From the NCBI GenBank assembly GCA_017302255.1, contig JAFLDV010000012.1:41562-105561 (forward strand): 64,000 nucleotides of DNA, written 5' to 3'. Positions 45,353 through 54,908 of this stretch are shown piece by piece. The notes below the pieces were generated by a model. That model saw only the letters and a program-made list of their open reading frames with translations, was not told the origin of the DNA and did no database searches. Position 1 is the stretch's first letter; each line of letters opens with the position of its first letter. The translations under genes and the position numbers were made by a program. Source of the stretch: Gammaproteobacteria bacterium (lineage in GTDB: Bacteria > Pseudomonadota > Gammaproteobacteria > Enterobacterales > Alteromonadaceae).

Positions 45353-48205
45353 GTGCTATCGCAATGCAGAGATAAAAAATTGAAGCATAGTATACTGAAA
45401 ATTTGTGCTTGGCTGCTGGTGATGGTGTTTGCAAGTAACACTTATGCCAACGAACCTGCATCTGCCAATGAAATTCTGCAAGTCAGTGTCAGCGATGACA
45501 TTTATCCCTATGCCTATCGCACGGAACAAGAACTGCCCGCTGGCTTACTGATTGATCTTTGGCAAGAAGTCGCCAAAACTGCGGGAATGCAGTTGCAACT
45601 TGATCTCGTGGGCCGCGAGTCTTTAGTTCAACGGTTTGCACAGCAGGATTTTCAAGTTATCGGCGGACTTGCGCGGACGAAAGAGCGCGAAAAAGAGTAT
45701 TTACTGGGTGACAATTTATTAGAAGTCTACACCAATGTCTTTGTCCATCGGGAATTGCCGCAATTAAGCCGGATTGATCAACTACAACCGTTGGTGATTG
45801 GTGTGCTAGCACACTCCAGCCATTTGGCGGTGCTAAAATCTAAAATTCCAGACGTCGTGGTTCGCGAGTTTAATACCAGCGATGAATTATATGATGCGGC
45901 AGTGCGGGGTGAAATCAAGGCTTTTACCGCTTTGGATAGGCTGACACCGCGCTATCATGATTACAAAAGATTAATCGAAATTTTCCCGCTTTATCGCAAG
46001 CTCCCGTTACAAAAAATTGAATATACCTATGCAGTTACGCCAAAACACCCGGAATTGGCCAAACGTATTAATAAAGCTTTTGCAGAACTGCCGCGCCATT
46101 TTATCGACAAATTACAACGGCGTTGGCTCAGTGGTGTCAGCGATGAAGATACAATTTTGGTGTCGTTATCAGTAGGTAACCCGCCGCTGATGAACGTGTC
46201 TCTCAATGGCGCTCCACAAGGTTTACTTGTCGATTTGTGGCACTTATGGTCTGAAGTCACAGGCACTCCAGTTGCCTTTATTCCCGATGCTTCTGCGGAT
46301 GGCTTAAAAGCATTGCAACTTGGCCGAGTTGATCTTCATATGGGGTATCCGGTAAATGCGGAAGTGCCCGAACAAACCATGGTTGCGCATGATATTTATA
46401 AAGTAACCTCCTCATTTTACTTTCATAAAGTAAATCCAATACAGCAGCTTAGTGAGTCTCCGCTGCCAATCGGCATGTTTTCAATTGCGTCTTATGATGC
46501 ACAGTTGCGTGATGCTGCACCACTCAAGCAAATTCAGCGCTTTGATAAACTTGAAGAAATGTTGCAGGCACTAGATCGTCGGCAAATTTCTGGTTTTTTT
46601 GCAGCCGATCTCATCATGCAGGAACGCGTATTATTAAACCAAGGACATAGCTTTAATAAGTTGGAAAGTCCCAAGTTTGCCTCTGTGTTGAAGGTGCTGG
46701 TGCAGCAAGGGAATGACCGTCTAGCTGATAAAGTTCGGCGTGGTTTTGCCAAAATTAATCAAGATCAACTCGAAGCCTTAGAAAAAAAATGGCTGCGAGA
46801 TCCAACCGAAGGTTATTTCCGTCAATTCCGTCAGCAAATTCCACTGGCCCCAGCCGAAACCGAATGGGTAGCCAATAATCGCGATGTTAAAGTCGGCATA
46901 GTTGCTGACTGGGCACCTATTGAGTTTGTTGATGAGCAGGGTGAAGTGCGCGGAGTTACTGCAGATATCGTGCGTTTGATGCAAGAACGCACCGGCGTCA
47001 ATTTCCGCTTCGTGCCTTATTCAACCTGGCCAGAACTCTACCAAGACTTCGTCAAGGGAGAACTTGATGTCGTAGCCCATCTCGCAGAAACATCTGAACG
47101 AAAACGCTTTGCTGCGTTTACCCAAGATTTCTGGTCTTTACGCTGGACTTTAGCCAGTCAAAGTAATACTCCAACGATTTCGCAAGTCAGCCAGCTTGCT
47201 GGTAAACGGGTCGCTGTGAAGAAAGAGTACCAAATCATTAATTTCTTGCAGGAAAACTTTCCTAAAATCAATATCATCAAGGTAGATAAGCAATCTGATG
47301 GCTTGGAAATGCTACAAACCGGCGAAGCCGATTTTATCATTGATAGCTTGTTCGCCATTGGCAGTGCGCTGCGGCAACCGGAAAATCTTAACCTCAGAAT
47401 GCATTTACCAGCAGATATGCCGACCTATCCAACGACATTGGCCATTCGTAATGACTGGCCATTGTTGTTAAGTGTAATGGACAAAGGCTTGCGCACCCTG
47501 ACCGAACAAGATCGTCAGCAAATCACTGACCGCTGGTTTGCCCTAGAGCAAAAGCCGGTCTTGGCTTCAGAAAGGATGTTCACTATAGGTATCCAAGTGT
47601 TTGCGGTAGCCATGTTGTTATTTATTGTCGTGTTCTTTTGGAATATGTCACTACGCCGCGAAGTGAGTCTGCGCCGGGAAATGGAAGAAAAGATGCGCTT
47701 TATGGCAACTCATGACGACTTGACTCAATTGGCTAACCGTAATTTATTGCAAGAGCGGCTCACTCAGGCGATTTATCAACATGCCCGGCATCAAGAAAAA
47801 TTGGCGCTGATGTTTATTGATTTGGATGGCTTTAAAGCGGTCAATGACCAATTCGGTCATCACGTTGGTGATGAATTGTTGGTCAAAGTGGCAGAAATCC
47901 TGCGTCATTGTGTGCGCAAAAGCGATACTGTCGCGCGGTTTGGTGGTGATGAATTTGTGATCTTGCTTACCGGCCTGATCGATCGCGATGATGCCGCCAT
48001 TGTCGCGGAAAAAATCCTATTGCATCTAACTGAGCCATTGCAATTGTCGGCCTGTAGCGCGCAAATAGGGGCGAGTATTGGTATTGCCTTGTACCCAGAT
48101 GATGGCGCCGATGAAGGCGGAATGTTGAAGGCTGCGGATGGTTTAATGTATCTGGCAAAAGAAGCTGGCAAAGGCCGCTATCGTTTTCGTAGTGAAGGAC
48201 AGTGA
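45353..48205 (+). CDS. Diguanylate cyclase with three periplasmic solute-binding domains
   Basis: 950 residues. Signal peptide ending near residue 33 (SNTYA). Three tandem SBP_bac_3 (amino-acid-binding-protein-like) domains: about 40-265 (LQVSVSDDIYPYAYRTE), 270-490 (VSLSVGNPPLMNVSLNG) and 510-735 (VKVGIVADWAPIEFVDEQGE), each ending in an RRWL/KKWL/DRWF-type motif. One membrane helix at about 742-762, then a cytoplasmic GGDEF domain with GGDEF at 864-868 and an RxxD I-site (RKSD) five residues before. This is a one-component ligand-to-c-di-GMP receptor. The GTG at 45353 is the longest start; a TTG at 45380 with GAGA upstream is an alternative that gives a cleaner signal peptide. Divergent from yecE. 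Confidence 0.9.
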   Translation: MLSQCRDKKLKHSILKICAWLLVMVFASNTYANEPASANEILQVSVSDDIYPYAYRTEQELPAGLLIDLWQEVAKTAGMQLQLDLVGRESLVQRFAQQDFQVIGGLARTKEREKEYLLGDNLLEVYTNVFVHRELPQLSRIDQLQPLVIGVLAHSSHLAVLKSKIPDVVVREFNTSDELYDAAVRGEIKAFTALDRLTPRYHDYKRLIEIFPLYRKLPLQKIEYTYAVTPKHPELAKRINKAFAELPRHFIDKLQRRWLSGVSDEDTILVSLSVGNPPLMNVSLNGAPQGLLVDLWHLWSEVTGTPVAFIPDASADGLKALQLGRVDLHMGYPVNAEVPEQTMVAHDIYKVTSSFYFHKVNPIQQLSESPLPIGMFSIASYDAQLRDAAPLKQIQRFDKLEEMLQALDRRQISGFFAADLIMQERVLLNQGHSFNKLESPKFASVLKVLVQQGNDRLADKVRRGFAKINQDQLEALEKKWLRDPTEGYFRQFRQQIPLAPAETEWVANNRDVKVGIVADWAPIEFVDEQGEVRGVTADIVRLMQERTGVNFRFVPYSTWPELYQDFVKGELDVVAHLAETSERKRFAAFTQDFWSLRWTLASQSNTPTISQVSQLAGKRVAVKKEYQIINFLQENFPKINIIKVDKQSDGLEMLQTGEADFIIDSLFAIGSALRQPENLNLRMHLPADMPTYPTTLAIRNDWPLLLSVMDKGLRTLTEQDRQQITDRWFALEQKPVLASERMFTIGIQVFAVAMLLFIVVFFWNMSLRREVSLRREMEEKMRFMATHDDLTQLANRNLLQERLTQAIYQHARHQEKLALMFIDLDGFKAVNDQFGHHVGDELLVKVAEILRHCVRKSDTVARFGGDEFVILLTGLIDRDDAAIVAEKILLHLTEPLQLSACSAQIGASIGIALYPDDGADEGGMLKAADGLMYLAKEAGKGRYRFRSEGQ

Positions 48206-48281
48206 CATTAAGCGACATTTCTATATAATTGGCGCTCATTTTTAGCATTAAGCGTAATTTCCGGGTTAAAAGGATCAGTGC

Positions 48282-50063
48282 ATGCGTAGCCATTATTGCG
48301 GTTTGTTGAACGCACAACACGTCGGGCAACAAGTTTCTTTGTGCGGTTGGATCAACCGTCGTCGTGATTTAGGTGGATTAATATTTGTTGATTTGCGCGA
48401 CCGTGAAGGGTTAGTGCAAGTGTTTTTTGATCCAGATTTAACCGACCTATTTGCTGAAGCAGCGCAGCTGCGTGGTGAATACTGCGTTCAAATTACTGGT
48501 ACAGTCCGTGCTCGCCCTGATTCGCAAGTTAATGCTGATATGGCGACTGGCGCTGTCGAAGTTTATGCTTCTGCTTTGGTGATCCTGAATAAATCACCAG
48601 CATTGCCGCTTGATTCCAATCAGAACAACTCAGAAGAACAACGTTTAAAATATCGCTACCTTGATTTACGTCGGCCATTAATGAGTGACCGTCTAAAATT
48701 CCGGGCGAAAGTGACTAGCTTCGTGCGTAATTTCATGGACAGCAATGGTTTTATGGATATCGAAACACCGATCCTAACCAAAGCGACCCCAGAAGGTGCT
48801 CGTGACTATTTAGTGCCAAGCCGCACTCACAAAGGTCAATTCTTTGCGTTGCCACAGTCACCTCAGCTGTTCAAACAGCTTTTGATGATGGCTGGCATGG
48901 ACCGTTATTACCAAATCGTCAAATGTTTCCGTGACGAAGATTTACGTGCTGACCGTCAACCAGAATTTACCCAAATTGATATTGAAACTAGCTTCATGAG
49001 CTCTGACCAAGTGATGGCAGTGACTGAAGAGATGGTGGTTTCGATGTTTAAAGCGATGTTGAATGTTGATCTTGGTGTATTGCCAAGAATGACTTACAAC
49101 GAAGCGATGCGCTTATATGGTTCTGATAAACCAGATTTACGCAACCCAATGCAATTTGTTGATGTCGCAGATCTTTTAACAGCTGTTGATTTCAAAGTGT
49201 TCTCAGGTCCAGCGAACGATCCAAAAGGTCGAGTGGTCGCATTAAAAGTTCCTGGCGCAGCTGAAAAAGTTTCGCGTAAGGACATCGATACTTACACCGC
49301 GTTTGTCGGCATTTATGGTGCGAAAGGCTTAGCCTGGTTAAAAGTTAACGACCGTGCAGCAGGTATCGATGGCGTGCAATCGCCAGTGGCTAAGTTTTTA
49401 ACCGCAGAAATCGTTGCTGAAGTATTAAATCGTACTGATGCTCAAAATGGCGATTTGATTTTCTTCGGTGCCGACCGTGCGAAAGTCGTTTGTGAAGCCA
49501 TGGGCGCTTTACGTTTGAAACTTGGCGAAGATTTGGGTTTAACCGTGCCAGGTTGGAAACCGCTGTGGGTTGTTGATTTCCCTATGTTCGAAGAAAACGA
49601 TGATGGCAGTTTCTCTGCTGTACACCATCCGTTTACTTCGCCGCTGGATACAGCAAGTTTCTTAGCAACCGATATGTCAGCTCTAGATTTAGGCTCATTG
49701 TTATCAAACGCCTATGACATGGTATTAAACGGCACTGAGTTAGGCGGTGGTTCTGTGCGTATTCACACGCCAGAAGTGCAGGCCAAAGTATTCAAACTGC
49801 TGGGTATTAGCGATGAAGAAGCGGCTGAGAAATTCGGTTTCTTATTAGAAGCATTGCGTTACGGCGCGCCTCCACATGCTGGTTTGGCCTTTGGTTTAGA
49901 CCGTTTGGTGATGTTAATGACTGGTGCAACTTCAATTCGCGATGTTATGGCATTCCCAAAAACTGCTACTGCAGCATGTCCGTTAACTGATGCGCCTGGT
50001 TTCGCCAACCCAGCGCAATTGGCCGAGTTGTCGGTGCAAGTTGTGTTAAAAGACGCGAAATAA
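48282..50063 (+). CDS. aspS: Aspartyl-tRNA synthetase
   Basis: Class II synthetase, dimer. 593 residues, the bacterial length with GAD insertion domain. N-terminal OB fold ([21 protein letters not shown]), motif 2 [15 protein letters not shown], the GAD domain around 290-420, and motif 3 [20 protein letters not shown] before the ATG. Start of the aspS-yebC-ruvCAB block shared with Pseudomonas and Shewanella. Confidence 0.98.
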   Translation: MRSHYCGLLNAQHVGQQVSLCGWINRRRDLGGLIFVDLRDREGLVQVFFDPDLTDLFAEAAQLRGEYCVQITGTVRARPDSQVNADMATGAVEVYASALVILNKSPALPLDSNQNNSEEQRLKYRYLDLRRPLMSDRLKFRAKVTSFVRNFMDSNGFMDIETPILTKATPEGARDYLVPSRTHKGQFFALPQSPQLFKQLLMMAGMDRYYQIVKCFRDEDLRADRQPEFTQIDIETSFMSSDQVMAVTEEMVVSMFKAMLNVDLGVLPRMTYNEAMRLYGSDKPDLRNPMQFVDVADLLTAVDFKVFSGPANDPKGRVVALKVPGAAEKVSRKDIDTYTAFVGIYGAKGLAWLKVNDRAAGIDGVQSPVAKFLTAEIVAEVLNRTDAQNGDLIFFGADRAKVVCEAMGALRLKLGEDLGLTVPGWKPLWVVDFPMFEENDDGSFSAVHHPFTSPLDTASFLATDMSALDLGSLLSNAYDMVLNGTELGGGSVRIHTPEVQAKVFKLLGISDEEAAEKFGFLLEALRYGAPPHAGLAFGLDRLVMLMTGATSIRDVMAFPKTATAACPLTDAPGFANPAQLAELSVQVVLKDAK

Positions 50064-50097
50064 TCGCGGACTTTTGCTGATTTTTAAGAATGTGACA

Positions 50098-50125
50098 AAA
50101 AGTGGCGACTTGGGTCGCCCTTTTT
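50098..50125 (+). terminator. Intrinsic terminator between aspS and yebC
   Basis: Stem GGCGAC / GTCGCC with a TTGG loop followed by CTTTTT; lies 18 bases before the yebC start, so yebC either depends on read-through or on a promoter within aspS. Confidence 0.75.
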
Positions 50126-50142
50126 ATTGATGGAGAAGTGTC

Positions 50143-50886
50143 ATGGCAGGTCATAGTAAATGGGCCAATATGAAGCACCGCAAGGCGCGTCAGGATGCCA
50201 AAAAAGTCAAAATATTCACGAAGTTAATCCGTGAGTTAACAGTTGCTGCCAAACAAGGCCCAGATCCAGATGGTAATCCGCGGTTAAGAACAGCAATCGC
50301 CAAGGCTTTAGTGAATAACCTATCACGCGATGTTATCGAGCGCGCGGTTAAACGCGGTGCTGGTGATAGCGGCGGTGAAAACTTTGAAGAATTGGTGTAC
50401 GAAGGCTATGGCCCAAATGGTGTGGCGTTAATCGTTGAAACTTTGACGGATAACCATAAGCGAACCGTCCAAGACGTGCGTTCTGCTTTTACAAAATACG
50501 GTGGGAATCTAGGAACAACTGGCTCAGTTTCATATTTATTTGCTCGCCAAGGGATCTTAAGTTTTGCACCCGGTGTCGACGAAGATACTCTGATGGAACA
50601 AGCGCTTGAAGCCGGTGCCTTAGATGTCGTTGGTCATGACGACGGTTCTTTTGAAGTGGTGACTAGCCCAGACACTTTTGTTGACGTGCAAGAAGCATTG
50701 GCCAAAGTTGGCTTAAATGCTGAACACGCCGAAGTGTCAATGGTGCCATCTACCAAGGCTGAAATTGGCGCTGACCTTGTAGTTAAATTTTTCAAACTTA
50801 TCGATATGTTAGAAGATTTCGACGATGTGCAAAACGTCTACCACAACGCCGAAATAGCTGACGACGTGTTAGCGTTGGTGGAATAG
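50143..50886 (+). CDS. yebC: YebC/TACO1 family translation-associated regulator
   Basis: 247 residues. [20 protein letters not shown] at the start, [25 protein letters not shown] and [14 protein letters not shown] are diagnostic. Long treated as a DNA-binding regulator; recent work on the family assigns a role in translation of polyproline stretches. Cytoplasmic. Its stop overlaps the ruvC GTG start by one base. Confidence 0.96.
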   Translation: MAGHSKWANMKHRKARQDAKKVKIFTKLIRELTVAAKQGPDPDGNPRLRTAIAKALVNNLSRDVIERAVKRGAGDSGGENFEELVYEGYGPNGVALIVETLTDNHKRTVQDVRSAFTKYGGNLGTTGSVSYLFARQGILSFAPGVDEDTLMEQALEAGALDVVGHDDGSFEVVTSPDTFVDVQEALAKVGLNAEHAEVSMVPSTKAEIGADLVVKFFKLIDMLEDFDDVQNVYHNAEIADDVLALVE

Positions 50887-51407
50887 TGAGTGTAATTCTC
50901 GGTATTGACCCCGGCAGTCGTTTAACTGGCTACGGGGTGATCCGCCAAGTTGGTGGTAAGTTTGAGTATATCGCCAGTGGTTGTATACGTATGACCACGA
51001 CCGAAATGCCCGATCGACTTAAGCAGATTTTTGATGGTGTAAGCCAAATCATCAATCAAACTCAACCTACGGTTTTTGCCATTGAGCAAGTGTTTATGGC
51101 GCGAAACCCGGATTCAGCGCTAAAACTTGGCCAAGCTCGCGGGGCGGCAATTGTCGCGGCAAAGTTTGTTGGCTTGGACGTTTTTGAGTACTCAGCTCGG
51201 CAAGTGAAACAGTCAGTGGTTGGTACTGGTGCAGCCGATAAGTTGCAAGTCCAGCATATGGTCAAATCACTGTTGAAGTTACCAGGAAATCCGCAAGCCG
51301 ATGCTGCCGATGCGCTTGCTGTTGCTTTGTGTCATGGGCATACTCAACAAAGTTTGTTGCATATGGCAGGGCAGGCTACGAAGACAGTTCGTGGGCGCTT
51401 GCGTTAA
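50886..51407 (+). CDS. ruvC: Holliday junction resolvase RuvC
   Basis: Cuts Holliday junctions symmetrically as a dimer with RuvAB. 173 residues. Catalytic acids: Asp7 ([14 protein letters not shown]), Glu ([14 protein letters not shown]) and the Asp pair of the [12 protein letters not shown] motif. GTG start overlapping yebC. No LexA box was seen upstream of ruvC or ruvA, unlike E. coli ruvAB. Confidence 0.97.
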   Translation: MSVILGIDPGSRLTGYGVIRQVGGKFEYIASGCIRMTTTEMPDRLKQIFDGVSQIINQTQPTVFAIEQVFMARNPDSALKLGQARGAAIVAAKFVGLDVFEYSARQVKQSVVGTGAADKLQVQHMVKSLLKLPGNPQADAADALAVALCHGHTQQSLLHMAGQATKTVRGRLR

Positions 51408-51447
51408 GTCATATCACCTTGAATCATCTTAAAAGAATGGAAACTCC

Positions 51448-52071
51448 ATGATTGGTCGTTTAAGAGGCATTATTGTTGAAAAACAAGCGCCGGATTTACT
51501 CATTGAAGTCGCAGGTGTTGGCTACGAAGTGCAATTGCCGTTAACCAGTTTTTATAATTTGCCGGCGACTGGGCTTGAGGCAACAATTTATACCCATTTT
51601 GTCGTGCGAGAAGACGCTCAGCTCTTATACGGATTCACTTCAACGACAGAGCGCAGTTTGTTTCGGCAGTTGATTCGGGCCAATGGTATTGGTCCGAAGA
51701 TGGCACTGACTATTCTTTCAGGGCTTACCGCAAGCCAATTTGTCCGATGTGTGCAAAACGATGATATCAGCACCCTAGTGAAATTGCCGGGCGTTGGTAA
51801 AAAGACCGCTGAACGTTTACTGGTAGAAATGCGAGATCGTTTAAAGGATTGGGGATTATCTATTCAAACACCTTTAACCGACCACCTAGTGCTGGGTAAT
51901 GATGAAGTGCAGAACTTTGAATTAAAAGAAAGTCCTGAGCAAGATGCCATTAGCGCTTTACAAAGTTTAGGTTACAGTACGACACAAGCGCAGGCTGCGG
52001 TCAAAAAAGTTTATGTTGCCGGATCTTCCAGCGAACAGCTGATTAAAGCTGCACTTAAATCAATGATATAA
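51448..52071 (+). CDS. ruvA: Holliday junction branch migration protein RuvA
   Basis: Tetrameric junction-binding subunit. 207 residues: OB-fold N-terminus ([26 protein letters not shown]), two helix-hairpin-helix motifs ([16 protein letters not shown] and [16 protein letters not shown]) and the C-terminal domain III ([12 protein letters not shown]) that contacts RuvB. 13 bases before ruvB; GGAAACT as Shine-Dalgarno. Confidence 0.97.
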   Translation: MIGRLRGIIVEKQAPDLLIEVAGVGYEVQLPLTSFYNLPATGLEATIYTHFVVREDAQLLYGFTSTTERSLFRQLIRANGIGPKMALTILSGLTASQFVRCVQNDDISTLVKLPGVGKKTAERLLVEMRDRLKDWGLSIQTPLTDHLVLGNDEVQNFELKESPEQDAISALQSLGYSTTQAQAAVKKVYVAGSSSEQLIKAALKSMI

Positions 52072-52084
52072 AGGAAGTTTTCCT

Positions 52085-53095
52085 ATGATCGAAGCGGATC
52101 GCTTAATGGCGCCTAGCGCCACACGTGAAGATGAAGTAATTGACCGAGCGATCCGGCCAAAAACGCTTGCAGACTATACCGGTCAGGATCATGTACGTCA
52201 GCAGATGGCCATTTTCATTGAAGCTGCGCGTGGTCGAGGTGAACCACTTGATCATTTGTTAATCTTTGGGCCGCCTGGCCTTGGGAAAACCACTTTAGCA
52301 ATGATTGTCGCCAATGAAATGGGCGTCAATATTAAACAAACTTCAGGCCCTGTGCTGGAAAAAGCAGGAGACTTAGCCGCGCTTTTGACTAATCTCGAGC
52401 CAAACGATGTGTTGTTCATCGACGAAATCCATCGATTAAGCCCAGTAGTCGAAGAAATTTTGTATCCGGCGATGGAAGATTATCAGTTGGATATCATGAT
52501 TGGTGAAGGCCCTGCGGCCCGTTCTATCAAACTCGATCTACCGCCATTCACCTTAGTTGGTGCGACAACCAGAGCTGGCGCTTTGACCTCGCCATTGCGC
52601 GATCGCTTTGGCATAGTTCAACGTTTGGAGTTCTATAAAGTAGAAGAGCTTGCGCAAATTGTGCAACGCTCAGCCGATTATTTGGCGTTGCCGTTAGATT
52701 TAGCGGCAGCTACTGAAATTGCACGTCGTTCTCGGGGTACACCGCGTATTGCCAATCGGTTACTGCGGCGAGTGCGAGATTATGCCCAAGTAAAAGCGAA
52801 AGGGCAGGTTAGTGTAGATATCGCCAATCAAGCTTTGCTAATGGTCGATGTTGATGCTCAAGGTTTTGACTATATGGACCGCAAGCTACTTTTGACGATT
52901 ATCGAAAAATTCATGGGTGGTCCGGTTGGGCTTGATAATCTAGCTGCAGCCATCGGCGAGGAAAAAGACACTATTGAAGATGTAATCGAACCTTATTTAA
53001 TTCAGCAGGGTTTTATTCAACGCACGCCACGTGGCCGAATTGTTTCACAACATGCTTATCGTCATTTTGGTTTTGAGCCGCCAAGCAATAATTGA
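52085..53095 (+). CDS. ruvB: Holliday junction DNA helicase RuvB
   Basis: Hexameric AAA+ motor for branch migration. 336 residues. Walker [12 protein letters not shown], Walker B FIDEIHRL, sensor I GATTRAG, arginine finger region RDRFG, and a C-terminal winged helix ([13 protein letters not shown]). Last gene of the block; ybgC, which usually precedes tolQ, is not found downstream. Confidence 0.98.
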   Translation: MIEADRLMAPSATREDEVIDRAIRPKTLADYTGQDHVRQQMAIFIEAARGRGEPLDHLLIFGPPGLGKTTLAMIVANEMGVNIKQTSGPVLEKAGDLAALLTNLEPNDVLFIDEIHRLSPVVEEILYPAMEDYQLDIMIGEGPAARSIKLDLPPFTLVGATTRAGALTSPLRDRFGIVQRLEFYKVEELAQIVQRSADYLALPLDLAAATEIARRSRGTPRIANRLLRRVRDYAQVKAKGQVSVDIANQALLMVDVDAQGFDYMDRKLLLTIIEKFMGGPVGLDNLAAAIGEEKDTIEDVIEPYLIQQGFIQRTPRGRIVSQHAYRHFGFEPPSNN

Positions 53096-53197
53096 TTTAA
53101 ATGTTTATTGCTGCGAGATCCATGGCAGTTAAGTGATGCATTTGCAGTTTTTGCGCCGGCTTATCGCCAAGACTTCAACTGAAGGTCGTTTTTAGCC

Positions 53198-53366
53198 AAA
53201 AAAAAGGCCCGCAATTCGCGGGCCAAGCAACAAGTTGAAGATGATACTTCAAAAAATCCAGGGAACATGTAGAACAACCCGATGTCTGAAAAAACATCCA
53301 ATTGCGATGTGAACCTCACTACAGTCAAACACCCTCGTGAATAACCGTTGCGCTAGTGCAGAACAC
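53198..53366 (-). ncRNA. Candidate small RNA upstream of tolQ
   Basis: A perfect terminator for the minus strand: stem GGCCCGC / GCGGGCC (53206-53224) followed by eight U (A-run 53198-53205). No minus-strand gene precedes it. Upstream hairpins in the same RNA: TTGAAG/CTTCAA (about 53234-53251) and GATGT/ACATC (about 53281-53298), separated by an unpaired pyrimidine-rich stretch. A promoter fits: TTTGAA (53397-53402), 18-base spacer, TACTAT (53373-53378). Predicted length about 165-170 bases. A 41-codon frame inside it starts within the -10 box and looks accidental. I do not recognise it as a named sRNA. Confidence 0.6.
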
Positions 53367-53378
53367 GTGTGCATAGTA

Positions 53379-53789
53379 CGGAATTAGAATATTTACTTCA
53401 AACGAGAAAAATTGCCAAATCGCATTAGTTTTTCTTATTAGAATAAGTATTCTAGATTGGTGAATAATGAGTTGAAAGTCGCCAGTTGCCAAGCAGAATG
53501 CGATCTTCAGGCTGTGTTCAGTTTCGTGCTGTAATGTCTTTGCATTACTTTAAGTACGCAATTGATGAGAAGTCTTGGATATTTGGCATTCCATCGGCGT
53601 AAATTGGTTATTCGTCGTATAAACGAAACTTTTCGTATTTAGGAACGTCGAATGGGCTTAAAACTAAAAATTCTCGATAATCTCGAAATATTTTTTGCCA
53701 GCAGGCCTTACCACTGTTGAGTTCAGCGGCTTGCTCCAATATCATAGCGCCCAATTTGATGGGCTAATTTTGACTTGAGGTATTTTTCG
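53379..53789. other. Non-coding tolQ upstream region
   Basis: The rest of the 694-base ruvB-tolQ gap. No protein-coding frame or ybgC remnant is visible. It contains two interlocking palindromes (CTTATT-AG-AATAAG at 53434-53447 and AGAATA-AG-TATTCT at 53440-53453) and a 14-bp inverted repeat ACGAAA-CT-TTTCGT at 53623-53636, which are candidate operators for the small RNA and for tolQ. Confidence 0.5.
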
Positions 53790-54476
53790 GTGCCAGGCAA
53801 ACTTTCTATTATAGATCTTATCCTTCACGCCAGTTTTGTTGTGCAGTGTGTGATGGCTATTCTGCTTATTGCATCGGTAGTGTCTTGGGCCATGATTATT
53901 CAGCGCAACAAAGCACTTTCAGAAGCAATTGACGATACTCGCAAGTTCGAAGACCGTTTCTGGTCAGGTATCGATTTATCAAAACTTTATAACGAAGTCA
54001 GTGCCCGCGCGAATGTCAGCGGCATGGAGTCGTTATTCAAAGCTGGTTTCAAAGAATTCGCTCGTTTACACAAAACTAGTGCTCGCTCTCCAAACGCGGT
54101 CATGGAAGGTACTCAACGTGCAATGCGCGTTGGTTTATCGCGAGAAGTTGAGCGTTTAGAAACTCACTTGGCTTTCTTAGCCACAGTTGGTTCGATCAGC
54201 CCATATATCGGCTTGTTCGGGACTGTCTGGGGTATCATGAACTCATTTATCGCTTTAGGTGCGGTGCAACAAGCGACGTTAGCCATGGTTGCTCCTGGTA
54301 TCGCAGAAGCCCTAATCGCAACTGCTATCGGTCTTTTCGCCGCTATTCCTGCAGTTATTGCCTACAACAGATTTTCGCACCGTGTAGAAATGTTAGAAAA
54401 CTCATACGCTAACTTCGTTGAAGAGTTTTCGAATATTCTGCACCGCCAAGCAGTCAGCAGCGGAGACGCTAACTAA
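53790..54476 (+). CDS. tolQ: Tol-Pal system proton channel subunit TolQ
   Basis: Inner-membrane stator protein that with TolR converts proton-motive force to energise TolA. 228 residues with three membrane helices (about 15-38, 130-155 and 165-190), and the conserved [16 protein letters not shown] and [21 protein letters not shown]. The GTG at 53790, with GAGG nine bases upstream, matches the E. coli start; a TTG at 53775 would add five residues. Its stop overlaps the tolR start by one base. First gene of tolQRAB-pal-cpoB. Confidence 0.96.
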   Translation: MPGKLSIIDLILHASFVVQCVMAILLIASVVSWAMIIQRNKALSEAIDDTRKFEDRFWSGIDLSKLYNEVSARANVSGMESLFKAGFKEFARLHKTSARSPNAVMEGTQRAMRVGLSREVERLETHLAFLATVGSISPYIGLFGTVWGIMNSFIALGAVQQATLAMVAPGIAEALIATAIGLFAAIPAVIAYNRFSHRVEMLENSYANFVEEFSNILHRQAVSSGDAN

Positions 54477-54907
54477 TGTACGTTCGAAAAAAACGTCGCA
54501 TGGTCGCAGAAATTAACGTTGTTCCATATATCGACGTGATGTTGGTGTTGTTGATTATCTTCATGGTAACAACGCCGATCATCACTCAAGGCGTAAAAGT
54601 GGAACTGCCAAAATCTAAGGCTGAACCTATTGAGCAGATGAAGGACAATAAAACGCCGATTCTAGCGACTATCGACGAAGCCGGTTTGTTTTACTTTCAG
54701 AAAGATGGCGTTGAAAAAGGCCCATTTAATGCCGAAGCTTTGCAGGCTGAAGTAATGAGCACCTTGACTATTGAACCTGGTACTCAAGTAATTATCAAAG
54801 CTGATGGTCGAGTTGACTATAACTCGGTGATTCAACTGCTAAATATGATGAAAGATGCTGGTGCACCAGCTGTTGGTCTGATGACAGAAGACCTGGAGAA
54901 AAAATAA
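54476..54907 (+). CDS. tolR: Tol-Pal system protein TolR
   Basis: 143 residues. One N-terminal membrane helix with the proton-relay Asp in VVPYIDVMLVLLIIFMV, followed by a periplasmic domain (GVKVELPKSKAEP; VIIKADGRVDYN). ExbD/TolR family partner of TolQ. Starts one base into the tolQ stop and ends one base before tolA. Confidence 0.96.
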   Translation: MYVRKKRRMVAEINVVPYIDVMLVLLIIFMVTTPIITQGVKVELPKSKAEPIEQMKDNKTPILATIDEAGLFYFQKDGVEKGPFNAEALQAEVMSTLTIEPGTQVIIKADGRVDYNSVIQLLNMMKDAGAPAVGLMTEDLEKK

Positions 54908-54908
54908 C

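Noticed and set aside
50860..51447. LexA (SOS) box upstream of ruvC or ruvA
   Set aside because: Searched for CTG-N10-CAG with an AT-rich centre and found none in the short gaps.
53198..53366. CsrB/RsmZ-type or RyhB-type identity for the candidate RNA
   Set aside because: Only two GGA motifs, not in hairpin loops, and no RyhB core sequence or clear Fur box nearby.
53251..53376. 41-codon minus-strand frame inside the candidate small RNA
   Set aside because: Its ATG falls within the proposed -10 box, it lacks a Shine-Dalgarno and the composition is not protein-like; a dual-function RNA cannot be excluded but is not supported.
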